Of a stretch of 64,000 bases of DNA, positions 25,748 to 34,751 are shown in pieces. The notes under the pieces are model-generated. The model searched no databases. It was given only the letters and a program-made list of their open reading frames with translations, and was not told the origin of the DNA. This stretch comes from Archangium minus (GTDB lineage Bacteria > Myxococcota > Myxococcia > Myxococcales > Myxococcaceae). Made by a program: the position numbers and the translations under genes. Location of the stretch: positions 5,394,001 through 5,458,000 of the forward strand of contig NZ_CP043494.1 in assembly GCF_044360475.1 (NCBI RefSeq), in the 5' to 3' direction. Position 1 is the stretch's first letter; each line of letters starts with the position of its first letter.

Positions 25748-28510
25748 TCACTCTGCGATTTGCACGTCCACGGCTTCGCGCGTGGCTGTCACCTCGAAGT
25801 CGACGGAGACCCCTTCATCCGCGAATCCAACCATGCGCCACGAGTCCAGAAGCTGGCGCAGGCAGTCTTCCACCGGGGTGCCCTTCAGGCTTCCTTCGTG
25901 ACCGGAGCCCTCGTCTGTGAGCTTGAGGTCACGGACCAGTCCATCCTCCAGGACCCATTCCAGGCCGAGGTTCCCCTCGAAGTGGGACTCGACCGAGCGT
26001 GCGTGGACGCACTCTCCGAGCCGCGGGCTCATGGCTCTGAGGATGCGCTGGAGGTCCTCCGGACGAGACCCCGTTGGTGCGTGGAGCACACGCGGGTTCA
26101 GCTCCACGCGGAACCCCGTCTGCTGCGCCAGCTTCTGCTCCACATTCGCGGGTGAGCCATTGGTCAGGAAGAGTTCCCGACAGGCCGTCCCCGTGAAGTT
26201 GTGGGTGAAGAGCACGTTGGGGCCTTCCTCACTCAGGTACAGGTCGAAGTAGAGCACGTCCTCCTCGAGGAGCTGATCGGGGAGGGCCTCGCAGCCGCAG
26301 CGGGCGTCGTACGCGGCGGCGGAGGGAGTGACGCGTCCGGAACAGGGCTCGGCGGTGGGATCGCCGTGTTGGAAGCGCAGCCGTCTTTCGGGCTCGCGCA
26401 GCGCCTCTCGGGCCGCTTGCAGCTCCCAGGCTTGCCAATGGATCGCCACGGAGGAGAGCTCCACCTCCTTGAGCCGCTCCAGGTCGAGCTCCACGTGGGC
26501 CGAGCGGTACAGCTTGTTTCCGAGCTCGGAGATCGCGCTCATCCGCACCTGGGGGAGGAGGTCCGGCTCCGTGTCCGCAGGCACCTGGGCATCCAACAGC
26601 GCCCGGACGCGCAGGCGGCGCTGGACGGCGTCTGGAAGCAGGCTCCACGCGGACGGGTCCGTCACGACGCGTGCCGCCTCCTGCTCCAGGAGCTTCTCCG
26701 TGACGAGCGTGCGGACGCGCCATTGACGAAGCGTGGAGCTGTCGCGCCCGCGCAGACGGGGAGGCAGGCGGGCCGTGCGCTCGCGCAACTCCTCCTCGGT
26801 GACCTCTCCTCCGTCGAAGCGGGCGAGCACGATGGAGACCGCCGCTGACGTGGGGGGCGGAGGCTTCGGGGTCGGAGCTCTCGGAGCGGGCGGTGCGCGT
26901 GGGGGGGGAGAGGCGGTTGCCGCGCGAGGCTCGCTGGCCCTGGCCGGGAGGGACTCTCCACGGGAGCGCACATACACCACGGCCCCTCCGGCGGAGAGCA
27001 AGAGCACTCCGGCCGCGGCCACGGCCCAACGACGAAGCTGGGTGCCACGTGGCGGTGCATCCAGGGCCCGCAGGGCCTCGCGTGCCGAGGGGAATCGATC
27101 CTTGCGACGCGCGGCGGTGAGCCGCTGGAGGAGGCGGCGGAAGTCCGGTGAGACGTTGAGCTGGCGGGGGAAGACGAGCTGTCCCGTCTCGTCCAGCATC
27201 TCCCAGGGCGCCTTGCGGGTGAGCAGGTGGAGCACCGTGGTCCCGAGCGCGTACAGATCGCTCGTCGCGTCCACCTGTCCCCCGAGCTGCTCGCGCGGCA
27301 TGTAGCCGAACGTTCCCACCATCGTCGCCTGCTGCGTGGTGCGGGAGAGATCCCTCGCCGCACCGAAGTCCACCAGCACGATGGCGCCGTTGGACTGCCG
27401 CAGCAGGTTGGCCGGTTTGATGTCGCGGTGGATGATCGGCGGAGACAGCGCGTGCAGGTAGACGAGGATACGGAGCACCGAGCGCGTCAGCTCGATGGCC
27501 TCGGCCTCCGAGTAGCGGTGCCGCTGAAGCTCCTGCGCGAGGGACAGCCCCTCCACGTAGACATAGGCCAGGTAGAAGCGAGCACCGGCGCCGCTGCCCT
27601 CGGTGAAGCTGGCGATGAAGCGAGGCAGCCGTGAGTGTTGGAGCTGCTGGAGGAGCGCGCCTTCCCGCTCGAAGGCCTGCACCGAGGATTCATCCGGTGC
27701 GAGGGCGAAGCTCATCTCCTTGAGGACCGCCTTCGTTCCATTCGGCGCGTGCGCCAGATAGGTGCGCGCATGGGCGCTCTGGGCCAGGAGGCCGACCACA
27801 CGGAAGCCACCGGCGATGACGGCCGCTCCGCAGGAGGAGCAGCGCGGGCCTTGTACAGACTGGGTGCACACCGCGCAGGTGCCGCGATAGGCGTTGGAGC
27901 CGGGCGACGCGGAGGGGACGGCCTCGGGAGCAGGTGCCTGGGCCTGGAGCGGAGCGGCCGCGGGTTCTCGCTGGGGTGACGGCTCCGGCAGCGCAGCGGG
28001 GGCGGGAGCGGGCTTCTCCTGCTCCAACAGGACGACGGAGAGGAAGAAGGTCGCCGCCAGTCCCACGCACAACCAGAACTCCAGCTTCAAGCCGAGCACC
28101 GTCAATCCGGGCTGGACCAACAGGTTGAAGCCGATGAAGAGCGCCTCGGTGGGGATGACGATCAGCGTCGTCCCAAACCAGGTGCGGTGGAGCAACCGGA
28201 GCCAGACTTCCTCCTCCTGCTGAGCCCCGGGGAGCTCCGACAGTCCTCCTCGCAGCATTCGCCAGACGAGGAGGGCAACGGCGATGCACGTCCAGATGAA
28301 GACCCGCGTACCGGCTGGCAGGTGGTGGATGCCATTCGCGGAGCCCATGATCACGCCCTGGGCTTGCATCTCATTGCTGAACCGCTCGACGGTGTTGGCC
28401 TGGGCGTAGGTCTCCAGCGCCGCTCCGACTTCGAGGATGAAACCGATGACCAGGAGGATGCGCAGCATCCGGCCGGCGAAGGCCACGGCCGCGGGAGGAG
28501 GAGAAGCCAT
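25748..28510 (-). CDS. Transmembrane Ser/Thr kinase fused to SurA-like and AgmX-like regions
   Basis: This 920-residue multidomain protein begins with three to four membrane helices (residues about 15-165). A Pro/Ala linker and a four-Cys zinc-ribbon-like motif follow (CAVC...CSSC, about 215-235). An intact protein kinase domain comes next, about 240-500: Lys in AVLKEM, catalytic loop IHRDIKPANLL, DFGAAR. A second membrane helix region lies near 512. The C-terminal half contains a segment like the SurA/PrsA N-domain (LARFDGGEVTEEELRERT) and ends with a TonB/AgmX-like region (CVHARSVESHFEGNLGLEW). Kinase output plus a periplasmic chaperone-like part suggests envelope sensing. The combination is unusual; partner and substrate are unknown. 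Confidence 0.85.
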   Translation of the reverse strand: MASPPPAAVAFAGRMLRILLVIGFILEVGAALETYAQANTVERFSNEMQAQGVIMGSANGIHHLPAGTRVFIWTCIAVALLVWRMLRGGLSELPGAQQEEEVWLRLLHRTWFGTTLIVIPTEALFIGFNLLVQPGLTVLGLKLEFWLCVGLAATFFLSVVLLEQEKPAPAPAALPEPSPQREPAAAPLQAQAPAPEAVPSASPGSNAYRGTCAVCTQSVQGPRCSSCGAAVIAGGFRVVGLLAQSAHARTYLAHAPNGTKAVLKEMSFALAPDESSVQAFEREGALLQQLQHSRLPRFIASFTEGSGAGARFYLAYVYVEGLSLAQELQRHRYSEAEAIELTRSVLRILVYLHALSPPIIHRDIKPANLLRQSNGAIVLVDFGAARDLSRTTQQATMVGTFGYMPREQLGGQVDATSDLYALGTTVLHLLTRKAPWEMLDETGQLVFPRQLNVSPDFRRLLQRLTAARRKDRFPSAREALRALDAPPRGTQLRRWAVAAAGVLLLSAGGAVVYVRSRGESLPARASEPRAATASPPPRAPPAPRAPTPKPPPPTSAAVSIVLARFDGGEVTEEELRERTARLPPRLRGRDSSTLRQWRVRTLVTEKLLEQEAARVVTDPSAWSLLPDAVQRRLRVRALLDAQVPADTEPDLLPQVRMSAISELGNKLYRSAHVELDLERLKEVELSSVAIHWQAWELQAAREALREPERRLRFQHGDPTAEPCSGRVTPSAAAYDARCGCEALPDQLLEEDVLYFDLYLSEEGPNVLFTHNFTGTACRELFLTNGSPANVEQKLAQQTGFRVELNPRVLHAPTGSRPEDLQRILRAMSPRLGECVHARSVESHFEGNLGLEWVLEDGLVRDLKLTDEGSGHEGSLKGTPVEDCLRQLLDSWRMVGFADEGVSVDFEVTATREAVDVQIAE

Positions 28511-28579
28511 GAAGTAGCCGGGACGATACCACCGGCGTCTCGGCGGGGCTCCAGGGGGGTCCCCCAGTACCTCCGGCCC

Positions 28580-29569
28580 TCACTCCCAGCGCAGGACGAG
28601 CTTGCCCACGGTCTCGTTCCGAGCCATTCGCTCGAGCGCTTCGCGGGCCTCGCGCATGGGGTACACGGCATCGACGACGGGCGTGAGTGTCCCGGCCTGG
28701 AAGAGGGGGAGGAGACTCTTCTCCGCGGCCTGGGTGAGGGCCATCTTCTCCTCGGGAGGCCGGCTGCGCAGCACGGTGCCGGTGATGCGTAGCCGGCGGG
28801 TGAGGATGACGTTCAGGTCCGAGGTGGCCTGCCGGCCGGCCACGAGGCCCACGAGCAACACCCGTCCCTGGGGCGCCATGGCCAGGAGCGTCTCCGGCAG
28901 GTAGTCCCCGCCCACGAGATCCAACGCGAGATCCACTCCGCGTCCTCCGGTAGCCTCGCGCACGGCGTCCGCGAAGCGCGGGGGCGAGCTGTCACACAGC
29001 ACTGTCTTCTCCACGCCCCAGGCGGGGGCACGGGAGAGCTTCTCCGCGTTCCGCCCTGTCCCGATGACCCGGGCCCCCATGGCACGGCACAGCTGCGCGC
29101 CCGCGGAGCCCACGCCACTGGCGACGGCGTGGATGAGCACGGACTCGCCCATGCGCAGCCCGCCCTGGAGCACGAGCGCGTCGAAGGCGGTGAGGTACGC
29201 CTCGGGGAGCGCCGCGGCCTGGGTGGGGTCCAGGTTCTCCGGGGCGGGGAGGGCCTCGCGCTCGTGGGTGATGAGCTGCTCGGAGAAGGCTCCGCCGCCC
29301 ACCAGTCCCATCACCCGGTCGCCCACCTTGAACCGGCGCACGAGCGAGCCCGTGGCGATCACCTCACCGGCATACTCGAGGCCGGGGACATCAGCGGGGA
29401 CGCCCGGAGGCGCGGGGTAGGCACCGCGGATTTGAAGGAGATCGGCGCGGTTGAGGGCGGTGGCGCGGACGCGCACGAGGAGCTCCGAGGGACCGGGAGT
29501 GGGAGCGGGACGCTCCTCGAAGTCGAGCACCTCGGGACCGCCGGGGCGGGTGATGCGGAGGACCTGCAT
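28580..29569 (-). CDS. NADPH:quinone oxidoreductase, zinc-independent MDR family
   Basis: This 329-residue medium-chain dehydrogenase/reductase begins MQVLRITRPGGPEVLDFEE, which is characteristic of the PIG3/TP53I3 and QorA subfamily. The Rossmann nucleotide-binding segment reads VLIHAVASGVGSAGAQL, and NADPH preference is suggested by GTGRNAEK. Zinc-binding Cys/His residues of alcohol dehydrogenases are absent. The start ATG 29569 was chosen because it begins the conserved fold. It is divergently placed from yacG. It probably reduces quinones or enones; the physiological substrate is unknown. Confidence 0.9.
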   Translation of the reverse strand: MQVLRITRPGGPEVLDFEERPAPTPGPSELLVRVRATALNRADLLQIRGAYPAPPGVPADVPGLEYAGEVIATGSLVRRFKVGDRVMGLVGGGAFSEQLITHEREALPAPENLDPTQAAALPEAYLTAFDALVLQGGLRMGESVLIHAVASGVGSAGAQLCRAMGARVIGTGRNAEKLSRAPAWGVEKTVLCDSSPPRFADAVREATGGRGVDLALDLVGGDYLPETLLAMAPQGRVLLVGLVAGRQATSDLNVILTRRLRITGTVLRSRPPEEKMALTQAAEKSLLPLFQAGTLTPVVDAVYPMREAREALERMARNETVGKLVLRWE

Positions 29570-29742
29570 GAAGGGCACCTCTGGGGTTGCGTCACAAGGG
29601 ACCTCGGACGACGAGGTGCGTGACGAGGGAGAAGTAGCTGAAGAGGGTGATGTTGTCAGAGATGGCAAGCACCAGGGGTGCCGAGCACGCGGGGACTGTA
29701 AACGCGCTGGCCCGAGCGGGGATCAAGGCTTATGAGTACGGC

Positions 29743-29955
29743 GTGTCCACGACTGTCCGAGAGTGTTCCATCTGCCGGAAGCCGGTCGCCCCGCGTGCCG
29801 AGAACCCGGCGTTTCCGTTCTGCTCCAAGCGCTGCCGCATGGTGGACCTGGGGCGTTGGCTGGGAGAGGAGTACCGGGTGCCGGATCGGCAGGCGGATGA
29901 GCAGGAGGACGAGCTCCCCGCCGATCAACACCCCGAGCGCGGCGGAGACGCATGA
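29743..29955 (+). CDS. yacG: YacG-type zinc protein (DNA gyrase inhibitor family)
   Basis: This 70-residue protein carries the YacG zinc motif CSICRKPV...FPFCSKRCRMVDLGRWL, where four Cys (CxxC and CxxxC) bind one zinc. In E. coli YacG binds GyrB and inhibits gyrase. The acidic C-terminal tail (RQADEQEDELPADQ) is also typical. I chose GTG 29743 because it directly precedes TTVRECSIC. The stop overlaps the ATG of the next gene (ATGA), showing translational coupling to the PHP phosphatase gene. Confidence 0.9.
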   Translation: MSTTVRECSICRKPVAPRAENPAFPFCSKRCRMVDLGRWLGEEYRVPDRQADEQEDELPADQHPERGGDA

Positions 29956-30689
29956 GCGGGCTGTGCGATCTGCACTGCCACCTGGTGCCCGGGGTGGATG
30001 ACGGGGCGCGCACGTTGGAGGACGCGCTGGAGATGGCGCGGGCGCTGGTGGATGTGGGCTTCACCACGGTGGCGCCCAGTCCGCATGCGCGGCCCGAGTA
30101 CCCCTCGTACTCGCGGGAGACGGTGGAGGCGAAGCTGGCGGAGCTCCGCGAGGCGCTGGCCCGCGCGGGGGTGAAGCTGGCGCTGGGGACGAACGCGGAG
30201 AACTTCCTGGACGAGGCCTTCCTCCGAGGCCTGGGCACGCCGGAGGCGCGGCTGCTGGGCGCGGGGAAGTACGTACTGGTGGAGCTGCCCTACAAATCTC
30301 CGATGCCCGCGCTGACGGACATCCTCTTCCGCATCCGCCTCAAGGGGGTGACGCCGGTGCTGGCGCACCCGGAGCGCTGCATGGAGTTCGAGCGTCCGGG
30401 CCGAGCGGCGGAGGCGGTGCGCGCCGGGGCGCTGCTGCAGTTGGATGTGGGCGCGCTGACGGGGCGGTATGGGGGGACGGCGAAGAAGCTGGCGAGGGCC
30501 TTCCTGGAGGACGGGTTGTACGCCCTCGGGGCCACGGACCTGCACGGGCCGGTGGGGGCACGGGAGTGGGTGGGGAAGGCGCTGACGGAGCTGCGGAGCA
30601 GGGTGGGCGAGCAGGCCTTCACCCGCCTGATGGCCACGTCGCCGGCCCGTTTGCTGGCGGGAGAACCCTTGGAGTCCGGGGGAAGGTGA
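29952..30689 (+). CDS. CpsB/YwqE-type PHP-domain phosphatase
   Basis: This 245-residue PHP-fold protein has metal-binding motifs DLHCHLVPGVDDGA (N-terminus), LAHPERC near residue 138 and ATDLHGP near 197. These match the manganese-dependent tyrosine phosphatases of the CpsB/YwqE/Wzb group that dephosphorylate BY-kinases controlling capsule or exopolysaccharide export. No polysaccharide genes adjoin it here, so the target is not given by context. It is translationally coupled to yacG and followed 15 bases later by a flippase-like membrane gene, which could point to a cell-envelope role. Confidence 0.85.
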   Translation: MSGLCDLHCHLVPGVDDGARTLEDALEMARALVDVGFTTVAPSPHARPEYPSYSRETVEAKLAELREALARAGVKLALGTNAENFLDEAFLRGLGTPEARLLGAGKYVLVELPYKSPMPALTDILFRIRLKGVTPVLAHPERCMEFERPGRAAEAVRAGALLQLDVGALTGRYGGTAKKLARAFLEDGLYALGATDLHGPVGAREWVGKALTELRSRVGEQAFTRLMATSPARLLAGEPLESGGR

Positions 30690-30704
30690 CGATATACGGG
30701 CGCG

Positions 30705-31733
30705 GTGAACCGCGCCGTCAAGCTGATCGCCAGCCTGCTCGTCACCCTCGTCTTTACCTGGTGGGCCTTCCGGGACACGGACTGGCAGTCCCAGGTGTCG
30801 AGCTTGAAGTCCGCCAACTACCTCTGGGTGGTGCCGTACTTCGTCATCCTGACGCTCATCCACATCGCGAGGACGCTGCGGTGGGGCTGCCTGCTGTCAG
30901 GAATGGAGCGGGTGCCCTTCCGCAAGCTGAACGAGGCCTCGGGCATCGGCTTCATGATGCTGCTGGTGCTGCCGTTCCGGTTGGGCGAGTTCGCGCGGCC
31001 TCTGCTGATTGCCCAGCGCAGCTCCATCCGCCGGAGCGCGGCGATGACGTCGGTGGTACTCGAGCGCATCACGGACGGCATGTCGATCGCGGTGCTGATG
31101 CGGCTGCTGCTCTTCTTCGTGCCGGCGGAGGTTCCCGAGGTCCGCTACGTGAAGCTGGGCGCGAACCTGATGTTCGCGGTGTTCGGCGGCGGGCTCATCT
31201 TCCTGCTGTTTGCACTGTGGCACCAGGCGCGCGCGGTGCATTTGGTTCGCTCCACGGTGGGCCGGGTGGCGCCGGGCATCGCGGAGAAGATGGCGGACGT
31301 CGTGGACACCTTCGTGGGAGCGATGCGGCAGCTGCCGGATCGGCGCCAGATGGTGGGCTTCTTCGTCTACACGGCCGTGTACTGGGGGCTGAATGGCGCG
31401 GGGATGGCGCTGCTGTCGCGGGCGTTCAACCTGAACCTGTCGCTCTTCCAGGCCTACGTGGTGATGTCCGTGCTGGTGGTGGGCGTGATGATTCCCGCGG
31501 CTCCCGGCATGGTGGGCACGTTCCAGGCGGCGGTGAAGGTGGGCCTGTCGCTGTTCGTCCCGGCCTCGGTGGTGAACGGGAGCGGTCTGGCGTACGCGAA
31601 CGTGTTGTGGCTGTGCCAGACGGTGCAGCAGATCGGCTTCGGCGTGGTGCTGATGTCGCTGGGGCACCTGTCCTTCAAGGACATCGCCGGCAAGCTGGAC
31701 AAGGAGCAGCAGGCCTCGCTGCCATCGGCCTGA
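30705..31733 (+). CDS. Flippase-like integral membrane protein (LPG synthase TM/UPF0104 family)
   Basis: This 342-residue protein with about eight membrane helices starts at GTG with SD-like GGAAGGTG upstream. The helix-loop pattern includes the family hallmarks RLGEFARPLL near residue 90 and PAAPGMVGTFQAA near residue 263. These identify the flippase-like domain found alone or fused to MprF synthases. Stand-alone members are thought to move or accept lipids in envelope biogenesis, but substrates are mostly unknown. It follows the PHP phosphatase gene closely and is probably in the same operon. Confidence 0.85.
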   Translation: MNRAVKLIASLLVTLVFTWWAFRDTDWQSQVSSLKSANYLWVVPYFVILTLIHIARTLRWGCLLSGMERVPFRKLNEASGIGFMMLLVLPFRLGEFARPLLIAQRSSIRRSAAMTSVVLERITDGMSIAVLMRLLLFFVPAEVPEVRYVKLGANLMFAVFGGGLIFLLFALWHQARAVHLVRSTVGRVAPGIAEKMADVVDTFVGAMRQLPDRRQMVGFFVYTAVYWGLNGAGMALLSRAFNLNLSLFQAYVVMSVLVVGVMIPAAPGMVGTFQAAVKVGLSLFVPASVVNGSGLAYANVLWLCQTVQQIGFGVVLMSLGHLSFKDIAGKLDKEQQASLPSA

Positions 31734-31735
31734 GG

Positions 31736-31766
31736 TCCCCCTCGCAAGCGGGAGAGGGACGCGGTG
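31736..31766. repeat. Degenerate third copy of the CCCTCTCCC-type repeat
   Basis: GTCCCCCTC and GAGAGGGAC flank the loop GCAAGCGG just after the flippase-like gene. It resembles copies 1 and 2 but the loop and one arm differ. It could form a hairpin and help end transcription between the converging genes. No T-run follows. Confidence 0.5.
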
Positions 31767-31808
31767 GAGGGGTGACGGGCTTCGCGCTTGAGCGCGGGCC
31801 CAGGCCCC

Positions 31809-31955
31809 TCACAGCTCCTCGTTGAGCCAGCGGATGATGGCGTCGCGGATGGACGCGGGACGCTCGGTGGTGCCGCGGGTGCCGAACCCACGGGGATCCG
31901 CGGGAGGTGGAGCCTTCTCGCGGGACAGCGCCTGATTGCGTCCCTGCACGGGCAT
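31809..31955 (-). CDS. Small protein (48 residues) coupled to ribbon-helix-helix gene
   Basis: A short frame runs from ATG 31955 to TGA, encoding MPVQGRNQALSREKAPPPAD and ending RPASIRDAIIRWLNEEL. The start lies 8 bases after the stop of the ribbon-helix-helix gene, which suggests translational coupling. Its codon use has the G/C third positions typical of real genes here. The C-terminal half is predicted helical and the N-terminal half disordered. I do not recognise the family. It might be a partner of the RHH protein, but nothing identifies it as a toxin. Confidence 0.5.
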   Translation of the reverse strand: MPVQGRNQALSREKAPPPADPRGFGTRGTTERPASIRDAIIRWLNEEL

Positions 31956-31963
31956 GGCGGTTC

Positions 31964-32203
31964 TCACGGAGTACCTCCGGTGGTCGGACGGCCGTACTTG
32001 GCGAGCAGATCTTCCACGGCTTCGCGGAGGTACTCGCTCTGGTGGATGCGGGTGCGGCGGGCGAGCTCGCGCAGCTTGTGGACTTGCTCGATCGGTACGA
32101 GAACGTGGGTGGAGACCACGGACTCGGAGGCGTCGGAACCGTTCGAGTCGGCTGAGGCCGGAGTGGCCTCGGAGCTCATCGGGCTGGCGCTGGCATCCTG
32201 CAT
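31964..32203 (-). CDS. Ribbon-helix-helix DNA-binding protein
   Basis: This 79-residue protein uses ATG 32203, preceded by a perfect SD (GAGGAGG, 8 bases away), which I prefer to an upstream start. An Asp/Ser-rich N-terminal arm (about 30 residues) leads into a MetJ/Arc-type RHH fold: strand STHVLVPIEQ, then helices KLRELARRTR and HQSEYLREAVEDLLAK. Such proteins dimerise and bind palindromes, often their own promoter. A perfect 8-bp dyad lies 25 bases upstream of this start (separate entry). The downstream 48-residue gene may be cotranscribed. It could be an antitoxin-like autoregulator; this is uncertain. Confidence 0.75.
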   Translation of the reverse strand: MQDASASPMSSEATPASADSNGSDASESVVSTHVLVPIEQVHKLRELARRTRIHQSEYLREAVEDLLAKYGRPTTGGTP

Positions 32204-32227
32204 CGGAACATCCTCCTCGGGGCTGCT

Positions 32228-32247
32228 ACAGGCCACTACTGGCCTGT
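32228..32247. promoter_or_regulatory. Perfect palindrome upstream of the RHH gene (candidate operator)
   Basis: ACAGGCCA-CTAC-TGGCCTGT is a perfect 8+8 bp inverted repeat with a 4-base centre. It lies 25 bases upstream of the RHH start codon at 32203, where an autoregulated RHH repressor would be expected to bind. It has no following T-run in either direction, so a terminator role is less likely. Confidence 0.5.
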
Positions 32248-32318
32248 GGGGGCATTAGGGGGGCAGGCGAGCGAGCCGTCAAAAAAACCACCGTTGCCGC
32301 CGAGGGAGTGTCTCCGGT

Positions 32319-34577
32319 TCACCGCGAGGTGGGACCGCGGGGCAGTCGCACGGTGAAGGTGGTTCCCGAGGCCGCGTTGGAGTCCACGGTGATGGAGCCG
32401 CCGTGGGCCAGGACGATCTGCTGGACGATGTAGAGCCCCAGTCCCAGCCCCTGGCGCGAGCTGCTCGCGGCGCGGCGGAAAGGGTCGAAGATATGGGGCA
32501 GCAACTCCTCGGGGATGGGAGGACCCTGGTTCCTCACTGAGAGCACGAACGTCTCGTTCTCTTCGCGCAGGGAGATCTCCACCGGGAGGTTCTCTGCCCC
32601 GTGCTGGAGCGCATTGCCCACCAGGTTGGAGACAACCTGGGCGAGCCGGTCCGGATCCCACTCCCCGGTGTACGGGCCTCGCCCTGGGGAGAGGACAATA
32701 CGACCGGGATGCGTCACCTCGAACTCTTCAAGCGTGGCACGCACCAACTCCACCAGCTCGCCGGGTCGGCGTTGCAGGGGGAGGCCACTGCCCATGCGTG
32801 CGCGGGTGAAGTCGAGCAGGTCGGTGATCATCCGCGACATGCGATCCGCGCTTCGGGCGATGCGCCGCACGCCAGCGAGCACGGGCTCAGGGACGTCCTC
32901 CCGGCGCAGGAGCAGCTCGGCGGCCAGGGAGATGCTGTGGAGCGGGTTGCGCAGATCATGGCTGACGATCCCCACCAGTCGATCGCGGAACTGCTCGGCG
33001 CGCCTGTGCTCGGTGCTGTCCCGGAAGAAGACGGCCAACCCACCTTCGGTGGTGGGGAAGGCGCTCACGCTCGTCCAGAGATCCAGCGGGGCGTAGTACT
33101 CCTCGAACTGCACCGGCACCTTCTGCTCCACCACGCGGTGATACTCGGTCCAATACCGGGACGTGGGCGTGGCGGTCGTAGGGAAGACGTCCCAGAAGAC
33201 GCGGCCGAGCGTGTCCTCGCGGCGCGTCTGGGAGAGGCGCTCCTGGTTCTCGTTCACCAGGATGAAGCGGAAGTCCTTGTCGAGCATGAAGAACGCCTCG
33301 CCGTGCTCCAGGGCCTCGAGGGTGCGCTGTTGCTCGCGTAGCACCTTCTGGGTCAGCTCGCGCAGGTGGGTCTGCTCGCGCAGGAGCCGATCGCGCTCCT
33401 CATCGTGGCGTTTGCGCTCGGTGATGTCGTGGAAGTAGACGGCGATCCCTTCCTCGGTGGGGTAGACGTGGAGCTCGAACCAGCGATCCCACGGGATGTA
33501 GTGGTTCTCGAAGGAGAGGGGGACGCGCTCGGCGGCCACACGACGGAAGTTGTGCTCGACGGGCGTGCCTAGACTGGCGGGGTAGAGCTCCCAATGATTG
33601 CGGCCCAGCAGCGCCTCGCGTGGCTGTCCCAGGATGCGCTCGGCCTCGCTGTTGACGTAGATGAAGCGCCACTCCCGGTCGAAAGCCTCGAAGGCCTCGG
33701 AGATGCTCTCCAGGATGGTGGCGGCCCGGTTCTTCTCGCGCCTGATGGCCTCGCGCTCACGCACCCGGTCGGTGATGTCGAGCACCGTGCCGAGGAAGCG
33801 CACCGCCCGGCCGTTCGCATCGAAGAAGACGCGGCCGGTGGAGGCCAACCAGCGCTCGCTCCCGTCTTGCGGGTTCACGGCGCGGAAATCGTCCCGGAAG
33901 GTGCCGCCGCTGGCCGGCTCCAGGGACTGCTGCACCAGGCGCTGCACGCGCTCACGGTCCTCGGGGTGCACCCGGGTGAGGAAGGTGTCGTAATCGATGG
34001 GGGCATCCGGGGGCAGATCGAAGAGGGCCTTGCAGCGCTCGTCCCAGTGCAGTTCGCCCGTGAGGGGATCCAGCTCCCACGTCCCCAGGTGGGTGGCCTC
34101 GACGGCGAGGCGCAGGCGCTCCTCATTGAGGTGCCGGACCTCGAGGCTGGGGAGGGTGGGGTGGCGGGGTTTGGATTTGACGCCGAAGAGGTAGGCGGTG
34201 TGCTCCATGGCGGCCTGGAGCTCGTCGAAGAGGCGCTGGGTGTCCTCGGGGGTCGGCTGCTGGTCGGGAGGGAGAGACTCCCAGAGCTGCGAGAGGAGCT
34301 GGCCGAGGAGGATGAACTCGGCCGTCACGTCTTCCCGGGTGTAGCCCAGCCGGAGGCGTAGGCCGAGATGGGTCTCCTCCATTCGCCGCCGGATAGGGTC
34401 GGGGTCCTTGTGCTGCCCCCGGGAGAGGGCGATCAACGTGTCGAGATACTCGGGGAGGTTGTCGAGGACGTCCTGAGGCCGGACGTCGCGAGCGGACGGG
34501 AGCCTGCTGGCCTCTTCGAGGTAGCGCTGGAGCAGGAACGCGCGGTGTTGCTCGATGAGGTCGGCAATGGATGCCAT
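32319..34577 (-). CDS. Multi-PAS sensor histidine kinase with RsbRD-like N-terminus
   Basis: This is a 752-residue soluble kinase without membrane helices. Residues 1-150 resemble the RsbRD_N four-helix domain (ASIADLIEQHRAFLLQRYLE). Three PAS/PAC domains follow (about 165-290, 300-420 and 445-530; typical ends FLGTVLDITDR, AVYFHDITERKR and VFFRDSTEHRR). A HisKA domain with VSHDLRNPLHS and a complete HATPase domain come next (NLVGNALQHG, NQGPPIP, GLGLGLYIVQQI). It is predicted active. No response regulator is adjacent. It probably senses a cytosolic ligand or redox signal through PAS; the ligand cannot be read from sequence. ATG 34577 was chosen over an upstream in-frame ATG because the conserved fold begins there. 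Confidence 0.9.
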   Translation of the reverse strand: MASIADLIEQHRAFLLQRYLEEASRLPSARDVRPQDVLDNLPEYLDTLIALSRGQHKDPDPIRRRMEETHLGLRLRLGYTREDVTAEFILLGQLLSQLWESLPPDQQPTPEDTQRLFDELQAAMEHTAYLFGVKSKPRHPTLPSLEVRHLNEERLRLAVEATHLGTWELDPLTGELHWDERCKALFDLPPDAPIDYDTFLTRVHPEDRERVQRLVQQSLEPASGGTFRDDFRAVNPQDGSERWLASTGRVFFDANGRAVRFLGTVLDITDRVREREAIRREKNRAATILESISEAFEAFDREWRFIYVNSEAERILGQPREALLGRNHWELYPASLGTPVEHNFRRVAAERVPLSFENHYIPWDRWFELHVYPTEEGIAVYFHDITERKRHDEERDRLLREQTHLRELTQKVLREQQRTLEALEHGEAFFMLDKDFRFILVNENQERLSQTRREDTLGRVFWDVFPTTATPTSRYWTEYHRVVEQKVPVQFEEYYAPLDLWTSVSAFPTTEGGLAVFFRDSTEHRRAEQFRDRLVGIVSHDLRNPLHSISLAAELLLRREDVPEPVLAGVRRIARSADRMSRMITDLLDFTRARMGSGLPLQRRPGELVELVRATLEEFEVTHPGRIVLSPGRGPYTGEWDPDRLAQVVSNLVGNALQHGAENLPVEISLREENETFVLSVRNQGPPIPEELLPHIFDPFRRAASSSRQGLGLGLYIVQQIVLAHGGSITVDSNAASGTTFTVRLPRGPTSR

Positions 34578-34751
34578 AGGCGGGGTGACCCCACACCCCG
34601 AGCCAGAGTCCACCGGTTCCAGACCTGTCGGGGGAGAAATCGTCCAGGGAAGTCACACGCCCGACAGAGGGCGGGAAGAAGCCCCGTCACCGAGTGAACC
34701 CGGAGACAGGGTGTTGGCCTGCCCAAGTCTCTTGTCACCGCAGAGGGCAGG

